From Halarchaeum grantii (lineage in GTDB: Archaea; Halobacteriota; Halobacteria; Halobacteriales; Halobacteriaceae), in the NCBI RefSeq assembly GCF_014647455.2, contig NZ_BMPF01000001.1:372001-436000 (forward strand): a stretch of DNA of 64,000 bases. The letters are read 5' to 3'. The notes below the pieces were generated by a model. It searched no databases and had not been told where the DNA came from. It saw nothing but the letters and a program-made list of their open reading frames with translations. Numbering within the stretch: the stretch's first letter is position 1; every line of letters starts with the position of its first letter. This document shows, one piece after another, positions 8,666 through 17,467 of this stretch. The position numbers and the translations under genes were made by a program.

Positions 8666-9987
8666 TCGGCGCTCGCCGGCGCGCTCGCGTCGCTCGCCTG
8701 CTCGGGGGCGAGCCAGCGGAGGCCGAAGACGACGAGGCCGCCGACGAGGACGAGCGCGCCCGCGACTTCGAAGGTGAGGAGGTAGCCCGTGCGGGCGGCG
8801 AGCCAGCCGCCGAGGAGGCCCCCGATGCCGCCGGCGCCCGAGGAGAGCGCGGTGTAGAGGCCGAGGGCGGCGCCGCGCCGGCCGGGAGCGGCGTAGCGCG
8901 CGACGAGCGTGTTCGCGGTGACAGCGATGACCGCCCACGAGAGGCCGACGGCGACGTTGAGGAGCGCGACGCCGAGGAGGCTCGTCAGCGAGGGCGCGCT
9001 GAGGGCGTACGCGGCGACGGCGACGGCGGGGAAGGCGAGCGCGCGCAGGCCGAGCGCGCCCGACTGCAGGCGGCGGATGTCGTAGCGGTCGGCGAGCGCG
9101 CCCGCGCCGACGTAGAACGCGGCCGAGGAGAGACTGGAGACGACGTAGAGGACGTAGACGGCGTCGTCACCGAAGCCGACGCCGGCGAGGAAGTCGGGGA
9201 GCGGGGCGCTGAAGACGCTGAAGCCGGCGAAGAAGACGGAGACGGCGGCGAGGTAGACGGCGAGCGGGCGGGAGACGCCGTCGAGGAGCGACCGCGGATC
9301 GCTGGTGCGCGCGAGCGAGACGAGGCGCCCGGGGAGGAGCGGGCTGAGCGCGCCCCGGGCGGTGCGGAGGGTTCGGGGCCGCCGGCCGAAGTCCTCGGCG
9401 TCCGGGGCGTCGGCGACCCGGGGGAGCCAGCGCGCGGCGGCGAGCGTGGCGGCGACGAGGAGGCCGGCACAGACGACGAGGAGGGAGCGCTGGACGGCGA
9501 GCGGGTCGAGGAGGCTCCCGACGGCGCGCGTCCAGACCGCACCGAGGACGAGGCCGCCCGCCCAGCCGTAGCCCTGATACTTGCTGAGGCGGGCGATGCG
9601 GCCGCTCCACTCGCGCGCGCTGGTGTCGGCGAGGACGAGCGTCGTGAAGACGGGGCTGACGCTCGCGACGCAGAGCCAGAGGACGGAGTCGACGAGGACG
9701 ACCGCGAGCACGCCGTCGAGGAAGGGGAGGACTGCGGTGGCGACGGCGATGCCGCCGAGGCCGGCGAGGGCGAACGGGCGGTGGCGACCCGTGCGGTCGA
9801 CGAGCGCGCCGACGCCGAGCGCGCCCGGCACCATCGCGACCGACGTCGCGAACCAGAGGACGCCGAGGTCGAAGGCGGTCCCGCCGAGGCCGACGACGAA
9901 GAGCGGGACGAGCAGAGAGATCGCACCGATGGCGACGTTCGCGCCGGCCCACGCGTAGAGCCAGCGGTCGCTCGCGTTCTGAGACAC
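8662..9987 (-). CDS. MFS transporter
   Basis: 441 residues with about twelve hydrophobic segments, starting at a GTG (complement at 9985-9987) to give MSQNASDRWLYAWAGANVAI. The motif between helices 2 and 3 reads GVGALVDRTGRHRPF, the major facilitator signature, and the second half repeats it as GAGALADRYDIRRL. Substrate unknown. The open frame continues upstream beyond 11 kb only because of high G+C; the extension is antisense to DUF5784 and is not coding. Confidence 0.9.
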   Translation of the reverse strand: MSQNASDRWLYAWAGANVAIGAISLLVPLFVVGLGGTAFDLGVLWFATSVAMVPGALGVGALVDRTGRHRPFALAGLGGIAVATAVLPFLDGVLAVVLVDSVLWLCVASVSPVFTTLVLADTSAREWSGRIARLSKYQGYGWAGGLVLGAVWTRAVGSLLDPLAVQRSLLVVCAGLLVAATLAAARWLPRVADAPDAEDFGRRPRTLRTARGALSPLLPGRLVSLARTSDPRSLLDGVSRPLAVYLAAVSVFFAGFSVFSAPLPDFLAGVGFGDDAVYVLYVVSSLSSAAFYVGAGALADRYDIRRLQSGALGLRALAFPAVAVAAYALSAPSLTSLLGVALLNVAVGLSWAVIAVTANTLVARYAAPGRRGAALGLYTALSSGAGGIGGLLGGWLAARTGYLLTFEVAGALVLVGGLVVFGLRWLAPEQASDASAPASAD

Positions 9988-10173
9988 GCCGAGTGCTCGG
10001 AGCGTCGGCGTCAAAAACCCCCGGAAACGAGGAGGCGGTCGGCCGGCGTGCGCTCGGAGCGGCGCCCCCACAGTACCGCCGTCGCGGCGTTCGCCGTCGT
10101 CCTCCGGCATCGCGAGCGCCGCGGCCTCCCGAGGCGACGGAAGACGTAAATCGCGGGACGGACTACTCCGCGT

Positions 10174-11181
10174 GTGGCACATCCGCTCCGGTTTCGGCAC
10201 TCCGAGGAGACGTGGTCCGCGGAGCGCGTCCGCTCGCAGCTCCTCGCCGACCTCGACGACAACATCGGAGCGACGGCGACGAGCCCGTGGTTCAAAGCGC
10301 CCCCGGGCTACGCGGCGCAGCGCTTCGAGATGGACAACGGCGACCTCGCGCTCTTCGCGTACGACGAGACGGGTGCGGGCGCGTACTGGCTCGGGAACAC
10401 GGAGACGCCGAGCGCGCTCTGGCGCACCGACAAATGCACGTTCGCCGAGGCCCCCTTCGAGGTGTCGCGGTGGGCGCAGCGCGAACTCCTCGCCGGCCTC
10501 CACGAGGAGGCGCCGTGGCTCGGCGAGTACAGATACCTCTCGTGGTTCTTCCTCCCCGTGTTCTACTCGAAGGATGGCCGCGAGACCACCCGGGAGTTCT
10601 TCCGCGAGCACGCCGCCGGCTTCCCGGACGCCGACCGCGAGGACGCCCTCGCCTTCTACGACGACTTCCTGAAGACCGGCGTCTTCGAGGAGCACCGGCA
10701 CGTGATGGCGGGGAAGCTCGGCACCTCCGAGTACCTCGACCTGACGCGGACGGCGGCGGCGATGGGCGAGTTCGACGCCGCGTGGCTCCTCCACGAGGCG
10801 GGCTACGAGATCACCCCCGAGATCGAGGTGGCGACCGGCCACTCGCTCGACTTTCGTGCCGAACGCCCCGGCGAGGACGGCGCGTACCTCGTGGAGGTGA
10901 CGCGCCCGCTGCCGCCGAGCCGCCGGTCGGCGGGGACGCCGGCGGCCGCCATCCGGGACACCGTGGACACGAAGGCGAACGGCGACGGCCAGTTGGCCGC
11001 GCACGGCGGCGGCGCGACGCTCTTCGTGGACTGCTCGAGCTTCCCGGACGACGACTGGGCGGCGCTCCTCGCCGAGGAGCCCGAGGTCCAGCATCGGCCC
11101 GCCGTCGTCTTCCGCGTCCGGCCTACTGGTGTGGTCGAGGGCTACACGAAGGGCGCGGTGCCGCTCGAACTCGAATTCTAA
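10174..11181 (+). CDS. DUF5784 family protein
   Basis: 335 residues with a GTG start (MAHPLRFRHSEETW). The conserved WYLGNTETPSALW-type segment is seen as YWLGNTETPSALWRTDK near residues 70-86, and LSWFFLPVFYSKDGRETTRE near 122-141. The C-terminal part holds HSLDFRA followed about ten residues later by YLVEVTRPLPP. That spacing of an Asp and an ExT pair resembles a PD-(D/E)XK nuclease core. The family is haloarchaeal and of unknown function; the nuclease-like reading is inference. A GTAAATC box about 25 bases upstream may be the promoter. Confidence 0.87.
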   Translation: MAHPLRFRHSEETWSAERVRSQLLADLDDNIGATATSPWFKAPPGYAAQRFEMDNGDLALFAYDETGAGAYWLGNTETPSALWRTDKCTFAEAPFEVSRWAQRELLAGLHEEAPWLGEYRYLSWFFLPVFYSKDGRETTREFFREHAAGFPDADREDALAFYDDFLKTGVFEEHRHVMAGKLGTSEYLDLTRTAAAMGEFDAAWLLHEAGYEITPEIEVATGHSLDFRAERPGEDGAYLVEVTRPLPPSRRSAGTPAAAIRDTVDTKANGDGQLAAHGGGATLFVDCSSFPDDDWAALLAEEPEVQHRPAVVFRVRPTGVVEGYTKGAVPLELEF

Positions 11182-11220
11182 TCCGCACCCTCAAATGCGA
11201 GTAGGCCCCACTTCCCCTGA

Positions 11221-13605
11221 ATGAGCGACGCCGACGCTGACACCGAGGCCGCGTGGCGCGAGCGCTTCGGCTTCGCGGAGCCCTACGACAATCAGGCGGA
11301 CGCCATCGAGGCGGCCATCGACGCGGGGCGGGAGAACGGCTACCTCGCGATGGAGGGGCCCTGCGGAACGGGGAAGACGATGGCGTCGCTGACGGCGGCC
11401 GCGACCCTGCTCGATCGGGGCGTCTACGAGAACGTCCTCGTCGTCACGCCCGTCAAACAGCAGCTCCGGCAGTTCGTCGAGGACCTGCGGACGATGAACG
11501 CCGACAGCGACGATCCCCTGCGGAGCGTGGCGCTCGTCGGGAAGCGCGACCTCTGCCCGTACGGCCGCGAGGGCGTCTTCCCGGCGGACGTCGGGACGCA
11601 CGAGCGCTGCGAGGACCTCCGGGAGACGACGGCGAACCTCGTCGAAGCGGGGAGCGAGGGCTCGCGCCACGACGGCGAGGAGATGGCGGACCTCACCGCG
11701 ATTCGGACGGACGAGGACCTCGAGGACGCGTGGTGGGACCCGGTTCGGGCGCGCGACCTCGCGAAGTCCGCGCGACCCGGGCGCGAGTCCATCGACCAGT
11801 CGACGCTCGAGACGGCGGGCGCGTCCTCGCCGTACGTCCCCGTCCAGCCGTCGGCACCGGCGGAGTTCGACGAGGACGAGCCGCTGTTCTGCCCGTTCGA
11901 GTCGGACTGGTACGGGCGGAACCGCGGGTCGCCCATCGACTTCTCGGCCGGCGAGGACGCGGTCGTCACGTCGGACGAGTTCCTCCCGGCGGCCGTCGAG
12001 GCGGGGACGTGCCCGCATCGCGTGCAGAGCGTCCTGCTCGGGGAGGCGGACGTCATCGTCGGGAACTACAACCACCTCTTCGACCCGCAGTCGCGCCCGC
12101 TCATCGAGGGCGCCGTCGGCGAGGACACCTTCGTCATCGTGGACGAGGCCCACCGCGTCGAGGAGCGCGTGCGCGATTTGCTCTCGGACCGCGTGGGCGA
12201 GCAGTCGCTCCGCCGGGCGCGCAACGACGTGAGCGAACTGGTCGCGCGGGCGACCCAGAGCGAGGGCGCGAAGGAGGAACTCGCCGCGCACCTCGCGGAC
12301 TTCGACGTGACGCTGGACGACGTGCGGCGCGCTCGGGACTTCTACGACGACGTGGCGGCGTGGCTCGCGGGCGAGGTGGGCGAGCGCCTCGAGGCGGAGT
12401 TCGACGGCCGGCGGGCGTGGCCGGAGCGCGACGTCGAACTCCCGCTCCGTGACCCGTCGGTGGACGAGCCCGACGACCTGACGCGCTGGGCGGAGCGCGA
12501 GGGGTACACGGGCGACTTCTGGCGCCGCCTCGTCCACGTCGGGATGGCGGTCGAGGACGTCCTCGAGGAAGAGGAGGAGGCGGAGCGCGCGACGGTCGTC
12601 GGCGCCGTCTCGCGGACGTTCACGAACTGGTGGGAGCGCGACCACGCGACGTACTTCCGCGAGATCGAACTCGAGCACGCGCCGACGGAGGCGCCATCGG
12701 GCGAGCCGTGGGAGGCGCAGTACACGGCGGGGCTCGTGATGTACAACTGCATGCCGGGCGACGCGGTGCGCGACGTGCTCGCGGGCTTGGGTGGTGGGGT
12801 GTTGATGTCGGCGACGCTCGAACCCATCGGCGTCTTCCGCGAGGTCGTCGGGTTGGACGCGCTCGAAAACGACCCGGAGGAGCCGCGCCCGGTGACGGAG
12901 CGGACGTACGACCTGCCGTTCCCGGAGGAGAACCGGGCATCGTGGACGGTGGCGGCGACGCCGTTCACGGCGCGCAATCGGGGCGAGCCGACGAGCGAGA
13001 ACGGGAACGCGACGCGCGAGCAGTACCGCTACGTCCTGCGGACGGTCGCGCGCAGTCACGGGAACGTGATGGTGTGCATGCCGAACTACCGGGAGGCGGC
13101 GTGGGCGGGCGACTACCTCGCGGACGCGACGGAGAAGGACGTGCTCGTGGACGCGAGTTCGAGCGACGGGGAGACCGAGCGCCTCAAGCGGGAGTTCTTC
13201 CGGGGACCCGGGAAGGTGCTCGTCACCTCCACCAGGGGAACGCTGACGGAGGGCGTGGACTACGACGGCGACAAACTCCACTGCTGTGCGGTGGTCGGCG
13301 TCCCCCTCGTGAACGTCGCGTCGCCGCGCGTGCGGGCGGTACGCCGGGCGTACGCGGACGCGTTCGGCGAGGAGAACGCCTTCGCGTACGCGCTGACGGT
13401 CCCGGCGGTGCGGCGCTCGCGGCAGGCGATCGGGCGCGTCGTCCGGGGGCGCGAGGAGCGCGGCGTCCGCGTCTTCGTCGGGGAGCGCTACACCGAGGAC
13501 GCGCCGCGCTCCGTCTACGAGTACCTCGGCCCGGAGGAGCGCGCGGAGTTCGTCCGCATGACGCCGGAGTTCCTCGGCCCCCAGTTCGAGCGATTCTGGG
13601 ATTAA
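11221..13605 (+). CDS. ATP-dependent DNA helicase, XPD/Rad3 type
   Basis: 794 residues, superfamily 2. Motif I appears as EGPCGTGKTMASL (residues about 43-55) and motif II as VDEAHRVEE (about 306-314). Four cysteines lie between them (LCPYG, ERCEDL, LFCPF, TCPHR), fitting the 4Fe-4S domain of XPD-like helicases. The C-terminal RecA domain shows TRGTLTEGVDYDG and RQAIGRVVRGREERG (motif VI). These enzymes unwind DNA 5' to 3' in repair or transcription. It starts 39 bases after DUF5784. Confidence 0.93.
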   Translation: MSDADADTEAAWRERFGFAEPYDNQADAIEAAIDAGRENGYLAMEGPCGTGKTMASLTAAATLLDRGVYENVLVVTPVKQQLRQFVEDLRTMNADSDDPLRSVALVGKRDLCPYGREGVFPADVGTHERCEDLRETTANLVEAGSEGSRHDGEEMADLTAIRTDEDLEDAWWDPVRARDLAKSARPGRESIDQSTLETAGASSPYVPVQPSAPAEFDEDEPLFCPFESDWYGRNRGSPIDFSAGEDAVVTSDEFLPAAVEAGTCPHRVQSVLLGEADVIVGNYNHLFDPQSRPLIEGAVGEDTFVIVDEAHRVEERVRDLLSDRVGEQSLRRARNDVSELVARATQSEGAKEELAAHLADFDVTLDDVRRARDFYDDVAAWLAGEVGERLEAEFDGRRAWPERDVELPLRDPSVDEPDDLTRWAEREGYTGDFWRRLVHVGMAVEDVLEEEEEAERATVVGAVSRTFTNWWERDHATYFREIELEHAPTEAPSGEPWEAQYTAGLVMYNCMPGDAVRDVLAGLGGGVLMSATLEPIGVFREVVGLDALENDPEEPRPVTERTYDLPFPEENRASWTVAATPFTARNRGEPTSENGNATREQYRYVLRTVARSHGNVMVCMPNYREAAWAGDYLADATEKDVLVDASSSDGETERLKREFFRGPGKVLVTSTRGTLTEGVDYDGDKLHCCAVVGVPLVNVASPRVRAVRRAYADAFGEENAFAYALTVPAVRRSRQAIGRVVRGREERGVRVFVGERYTEDAPRSVYEYLGPEERAEFVRMTPEFLGPQFERFWD

Positions 13606-13659
13606 CGACCGTGAGGGACCCGATACGTCGGGTGACAATCGTTGCCGGGGAAGGTTACG

Positions 13660-13667
13660 TTTTTATG
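13660..13667 (+). promoter_or_regulatory. TATA-like box for the HEWD gene
   Basis: TTTTTATG centred about 26 bases before the ATG at 13690. At this distance the transcript should begin at or next to the start codon, so the mRNA is probably leaderless. Confidence 0.55.
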
Positions 13668-13689
13668 CGTCCGCGTCGTTCGTGTGGGT

Positions 13690-13860
13690 ATGAGTGTCAA
13701 CATTCGTGCGCCGAACGAACGGTCCTGCGTCCGATGCGGCCGACGAGAGGCATGGGACGACGACGTCATTGCGTGGCGCGTACCCGACGGTGACGAGGGA
13801 GAAGTATCCTGCATCCACAACTGGGACGTAACCGGCGAGTTCAGGCCGGTCGAGCGGTAA
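13690..13860 (+). CDS. HEWD family small protein
   Basis: 56 residues starting MSVNIRAPNERSCVRCGRRE. C13 and C16 form a CxxC, and the second half has CIHNWD (C41, H43), a variant of the C-H-E-W-D signature that names this haloarchaeal family. The four residues could bind zinc. Function is unknown. A longer start 48 bases upstream would overlap the promoter and is not used. Its 3' end overlaps the next gene on the opposite strand by 20 bases. Confidence 0.82.
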   Translation: MSVNIRAPNERSCVRCGRREAWDDDVIAWRVPDGDEGEVSCIHNWDVTGEFRPVER

Positions 13861-14065
13861 CGTAGCGTTCGTCGTCGCGTTCGACCACACCGCGTTCTTC
13901 GAGTGTTTTCAACACGCTGAACAGCGTTATCCGCTGGAGGTCGAGACCGTCGCGGAGCTCGTCGACGGTCGCGCCCTCGTGGAACTGGAGGTAGAGATAG
14001 ACGAGTTTCCCACGCGGCGATTCCACGGTTTCGGGGAGTCCCTTCGGCAGCTGTCGCGCTTGCAT
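13841..14065 (-). CDS. Small winged-helix protein (MarR/TrmB-like, DUF7123-like)
   Basis: 74 residues from the ATG at 14063-14065 (MQARQLPKGLPETVESPRGK). A winged helix is evident: EGATVDELRDGL (helix 2), QRITLFSVLKTLEERG (recognition helix), VVERDDERYVTA (wing). An upstream ATG at 14098 would add 11 residues. I prefer the inner start because the TTTATGG box at about 14096-14103 lies the right distance before it for a leaderless transcript. Likely DNA-binding; the target is unknown. It overlaps the HEWD gene tail to tail. Confidence 0.75.
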   Translation of the reverse strand: MQARQLPKGLPETVESPRGKLVYLYLQFHEGATVDELRDGLDLQRITLFSVLKTLEERGVVERDDERYVTARPA

Positions 14066-14175
14066 CTCGTTACGACCACGAAGGGGTACGACGACCATAA
14101 ATCCATGCTACGACATCTGTCGAAATCCTCGGGTCGAGCGTCGGCTTCATGCCGTGGCGTGTCGAACCACGGGTC

Positions 14176-14709
14176 GTGAGTGACCGCCGCCACCACCGCC
14201 TCGAACGCCACCCGACGCCGGGCACGCAGAACGCCCTCCGCCACTGGCGCGACGCCAAAGGGGCGCTTCGCGTCGCGTGCAACTACGCGTGTATCGTCCT
14301 CGCGCGCCACTCGCCGAGCCTCCGGCTCAAGGTCCTCCTCTATCGCCTCCTCGGGATGACCGTCGGCGACGGCGTCTCCGTCGCCCTCGAAGCGACCCCC
14401 GACGTCTTCTTCCCCGAGCTCGTCACGCTCGAGGACGACGCCATCGTCGGCTACGACGCCACGCTCCTCTGTCACGAGTTCCTCCAGGACGAGTATCGGA
14501 CGGGCGAGGTCGTGATCGGCGAGCGGGCGATGATTGGTGCGGGCGCGGTCGTCCTCCCCGGCGTCACCGTCGGACACGACGCGCAGGTCGGCGCGAACTC
14601 CCTCGTCACCGAGGACGTTCCGCCGGGGGCGACCGTCGTCGGCGTCCCCGCCGAACCGATCGAGCACGGCGACGACGGTGGGACGACGGACGGCGAGTCG
14701 GCGGCGTGA
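14176..14709 (+). CDS. Hexapeptide-repeat acyltransferase (maltose O-acetyltransferase type)
   Basis: 177 residues. The C-terminal half has left-handed beta-helix hexapeptide repeats: GVSVALEATPDVFFPELVTL, then VVIGERAMIGAGAVVLPGVT and VGANSLVTEDVPPGATVVGV. The trimeric fold transfers acyl groups from acyl-CoA. The histidine in LLCHEFLQDEYRTG may be catalytic. The acceptor is unknown. I chose the GTG at 14176 (VSDRRHHRLERHP) because related proteins start at an equivalent residue; an ATG at 14149 adds nine residues. It ends next to the mscS stop on the other strand. Confidence 0.87.
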   Translation: MSDRRHHRLERHPTPGTQNALRHWRDAKGALRVACNYACIVLARHSPSLRLKVLLYRLLGMTVGDGVSVALEATPDVFFPELVTLEDDAIVGYDATLLCHEFLQDEYRTGEVVIGERAMIGAGAVVLPGVTVGHDAQVGANSLVTEDVPPGATVVGVPAEPIEHGDDGGTTDGESAA

Positions 14710-15486
14710 CTACTCGCGTTCCTTCACGACGCCGTGCTCGAAGACGAAACTGTTCGGCACGACGTACTCGGTGCCGTCGTCCTCGACGTGCGTGACGAAG
14801 ACGTCCATCTCCTGGACGATGCCCCGCATCTCACCGATACGCACGGAGTCGCCGATACCGTACGGCTGATTGAGGAGGACGTAGATGCCGGCGGCCGCCG
14901 ACGCGAGGAGTTGCTTCGCCGCGACGGCGGTGAAGACGATGAGCGCGACGATGTACGCCGCGAAGACGAGGACGAGCGGGAGCGTCGCGACGCCGAGTTG
15001 ACCGAGCGCGACCAGCACCGCGACGAAGACGACGCTGTACTTCACGACGCTCGGGAGGACGCCGATCTCCGGGACCTTCACGCCGCGGAGGCGCTCGGCG
15101 ACGACGACCTCCGCCTTGTCGCCGGCGATGACGCCGAAAACGAGGACGGCCAGCGCGAACACCACCGCCGGAACGTAGCCGGCGAGCCGATACCAGAGCG
15201 TTCGGAGCACCACGAGGTCGACCACCGCGAGCGCGAGCACGACCGCGACGGCGTATATCACCCACGATGAGAGGTGCGCGAGGGTCGAGACGACGTCCGT
15301 CCCGAAGCGCCGCGCGGCCCGCTCGACGCTCGTTCCTTCGACGGCCTCCGGGACGCCGACCGCACGGAGCACCCGTTCGTTCACCCGTCCGACGAGATAG
15401 CCAGCGACGGCGCCGACGACGAGCACGGCCGCCGCGAGCAGGTAGTTGAAGTCCTCGGCGACGACCACCGACCAATCGACCGCCAT
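14710..15486 (-). CDS. Small-conductance mechanosensitive channel (MscS family)
   Basis: 258 residues with about five N-terminal transmembrane helices and a shortened C-terminal MscS beta domain. The domain shows the pore-adjacent AAGIYVLLNQPYGIGDSVRI segment, the MRGIVQEMDVFVTHVEDDGT strand-rich part and YVVPNSFVFEHGVV, the typical VPNS motif. It opens under membrane tension to release solutes. Its ATG overlaps the stop of dacZ by one base (ATGA), so the two genes are translationally coupled and form one operon. Confidence 0.92.
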   Translation of the reverse strand: MAVDWSVVVAEDFNYLLAAAVLVVGAVAGYLVGRVNERVLRAVGVPEAVEGTSVERAARRFGTDVVSTLAHLSSWVIYAVAVVLALAVVDLVVLRTLWYRLAGYVPAVVFALAVLVFGVIAGDKAEVVVAERLRGVKVPEIGVLPSVVKYSVVFVAVLVALGQLGVATLPLVLVFAAYIVALIVFTAVAAKQLLASAAAGIYVLLNQPYGIGDSVRIGEMRGIVQEMDVFVTHVEDDGTEYVVPNSFVFEHGVVKERE

Positions 15487-16304
15487 CAGTACGCCTCCGG
15501 GTCGAGTTCGAGGACGAGCTCGCCGCCCTTGAAGGCGCGCACGAGCCCGTCGCTCTCGCTCAACACCACCGCAATCGAGTTCGTCTCGCGCGTGATTCCC
15601 GCCGCCGCCATGTGTCGCGTCCCGAGGCCCTTCGGGATGTCGACGCCCTCCGCCGACCCCTCGAGGTAGCGGTAGGCGGAGACGATCTTCCCGGAGTCCG
15701 AGATGACGAACGCGCCGTCGAGGCGGGAGAACTCCTTCAACATCACGTTCACGATGGGGTCGCCGACGTGGACGTGGCTCTTCTCGAAGGGGTTGTAGGA
15801 GAGGGGGCGGGACTTGTTCATCACCTTCCCGGCGTCACCGACGACGAAGAGCGCGCCCACGGGCTTGCCCTTCTGGCCCTTGCGACCGAGTTCGATCACG
15901 ACGTCGAGGACGTCGCGGATCACCGCCGGATCCGCGCGCGAGTGCACGAAGAGGTCGTAGATGCCGGAGTGACGCTGGGCGTCCGCGCGCACCCGGGAGA
16001 CGGTGTCCTCCCCGTCACCGAACATCGACGTCACGCACGCGAGGTCGTCGCCGTCCTCGACGTACTCGTTGTCGAGCGCGCCCTCGATGCCGAAGCGGAT
16101 GCGCTCTGCGACCTCCGCGAAGGAGAGCGGGAGTTCGACGAACGCGTCCGCGTCCACCGTGTTCTCCGCGCCGACGACGACGAGATCGGTTTCGCTCCCG
16201 ACGGCGTCCGCCGCCCGCTCGTAGTACGACCCGCTGGGTGAGAACAGCACCAGCGCGTCGACGTCCGTCACGAGATCGCCGAGAAGGTCCTTCAGCGCGG
16301 CCAT
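15486..16304 (-). CDS. dacZ: Diadenylate cyclase DacZ (c-di-AMP synthase)
   Basis: Makes the second messenger c-di-AMP from two ATP. 272 residues: an N-terminal nucleotide-binding-like half and a C-terminal DAC domain from about residue 110. The catalytic motifs are LDGAF (DGA at 196-198) and GTRHMAAAG (RH at 230-231), the archaeal form of RHxxA. No membrane segment is present. In haloarchaea DacZ and c-di-AMP level are linked to osmotic balance. The one-base overlap with the mscS gene supports a joint role in turgor control; that link is inference from gene order. Confidence 0.93.
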   Translation of the reverse strand: MAALKDLLGDLVTDVDALVLFSPSGSYYERAADAVGSETDLVVVGAENTVDADAFVELPLSFAEVAERIRFGIEGALDNEYVEDGDDLACVTSMFGDGEDTVSRVRADAQRHSGIYDLFVHSRADPAVIRDVLDVVIELGRKGQKGKPVGALFVVGDAGKVMNKSRPLSYNPFEKSHVHVGDPIVNVMLKEFSRLDGAFVISDSGKIVSAYRYLEGSAEGVDIPKGLGTRHMAAAGITRETNSIAVVLSESDGLVRAFKGGELVLELDPEAY

Positions 16305-16415
16305 TACGTCTACTGACTCGGGGACTCGGGAAAAGGATTGTGACGGCGTCTGACGCGCGTCGGATGCGTCGGCGGCGCACCAAAGGGCTATGCCGGCGTC
16401 GGACGACGCGGGCGT

Positions 16416-16823
16416 ATGGACGCCATCCCCGAGTCGTTCCACGACCTCTTCGAGAAGCGGACGTTCGCGCACGTCACCACGATGAACCCCGACGGGACCC
16501 CGCAGGCGACGCCCGTCTGGATCGACCACGACGCCGACACCGGCCGCCTCCTCGTCAACACCGAGCGCCACCGCCGCAAGGCGCGGAACGTCGAGCGAAA
16601 CCCCTCGGTCGCCGTCAGCATGACCGACCCCGAGAACGCCTACCGCTACTGTTCGGTCACCGGCGAAGTCGAGGCGGTGACGGCCGAGGGCGCGCGCGAA
16701 CACATCGACGCGCTCGCGCGGCGCTACCTCGGCGAGGACGAGTACCCGACACCGGTCGAGAGCGAGCGCGTGATACTCGAAATCCGCCCGGACGACGTCT
16801 CCGTCGCCGACGTGAGCGACTGA
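16416..16823 (+). CDS. PPOX-class F420/flavin-dependent oxidoreductase-like protein
   Basis: 135 residues with a split-barrel FMN/F420-binding fold. Typical pieces are FAHVTTMNPDGTPQATPVWI (residues 17-36), RLLVNTERHRRKARNVERNP (47-66) and YRYCSVTGEVEAV. The family includes F420-dependent reductases and PPOX-like proteins. Haloarchaea make F420, so that cofactor is plausible, but FMN cannot be excluded. It is divergent from dacZ with a promoter-sized gap of about 110 bases. Confidence 0.9.
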   Translation: MDAIPESFHDLFEKRTFAHVTTMNPDGTPQATPVWIDHDADTGRLLVNTERHRRKARNVERNPSVAVSMTDPENAYRYCSVTGEVEAVTAEGAREHIDALARRYLGEDEYPTPVESERVILEIRPDDVSVADVSD

Positions 16824-16864
16824 CGACGACACACTGAACCCGTCGGCGCTCCGAGCACGCGAGC

Positions 16865-17242
16865 ATGTCTGCCTTCATCGACGCCGTCCGCCACCACGGC
16901 GACTTCGACGGCGACCGAGAAGCACGCATCGCCGCTCGCGTCACGCTCGTCGCCATCGGCGACCGCCTCGACGACGCCGATGCCGACGCGCTCGCCGAAT
17001 CGCTCCCCGAGTCGTTCGCGGACGCCGTCACCGACGTCGGCTCGGTCGACGGCGCGGACGAGGCACTCGCCGCGCGCGTCGCCACCGTCGCCGGCCTCGC
17101 CGAGAGCGAACGCGGCCGCGCGGACGGCTACGTCGACGCGACGCTCCGCGCGCTCCGCGACACCGTCCCCGGCGACGTGCTGGTGCGGGTCGCCGACGCG
17201 CTCCCGGACGAGCGAGCGCGGACGCTCGGCGTCGCGGACTAG
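16865..17242 (+). CDS. DUF2267-like protein
   Basis: 125 residues, helical and acidic. The pattern of an AIRAT/ARIAAR-type helix followed by TLVAIGDRLDDADADALAES matches DUF2267 as in the paralogue near 25.5 kb. It contains no catalytic motif I can identify. Function unknown. It follows the PPOX-like gene after 41 bases on the same strand and precedes tRNA-Leu on the opposite strand. Confidence 0.72.
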   Translation: MSAFIDAVRHHGDFDGDREARIAARVTLVAIGDRLDDADADALAESLPESFADAVTDVGSVDGADEALAARVATVAGLAESERGRADGYVDATLRALRDTVPGDVLVRVADALPDERARTLGVAD

Positions 17243-17300
17243 TCAGAGAGCGACCCCGCTCTCGGCGCGTGTCGCGCTCGCTACTGCTCGCGCAGAAAGA

Positions 17301-17385
17301 TGCACGGGACCGGATTCGAACCGGCGGACCCCTTCGGGATAGCGTCCTAAGCGCTACGCCGTTGGCCAAGCTTGGCTACCCGTGC
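17301..17385 (-). tRNA. tRNA-Leu (anticodon UAG)
   Basis: 85 bases on the minus strand. Acceptor GCACGGG pairs with CCCGTGC, discriminator A. The anticodon stem TAGCG/CGCTA holds loop CTTAGGA with anticodon TAG. A long variable arm (class II) and a T arm GCCGGTTCGAATCCGGT-type are present. No intron, no encoded CCA. Confidence 0.96.
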
Positions 17386-17467
17386 GCACGTGGACGAACG
17401 GCCGAATCACCTAAGAGCGTGTCGCCTTCGCCGTGCGTTTATGTCGATGCGACCCGTGACGTGAGTC

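Noticed and set aside
11191-13638. Minus-strand open frame of about 815 codons
   Set aside because: Antisense of the XPD-type helicase, which has clear motifs on the other strand.
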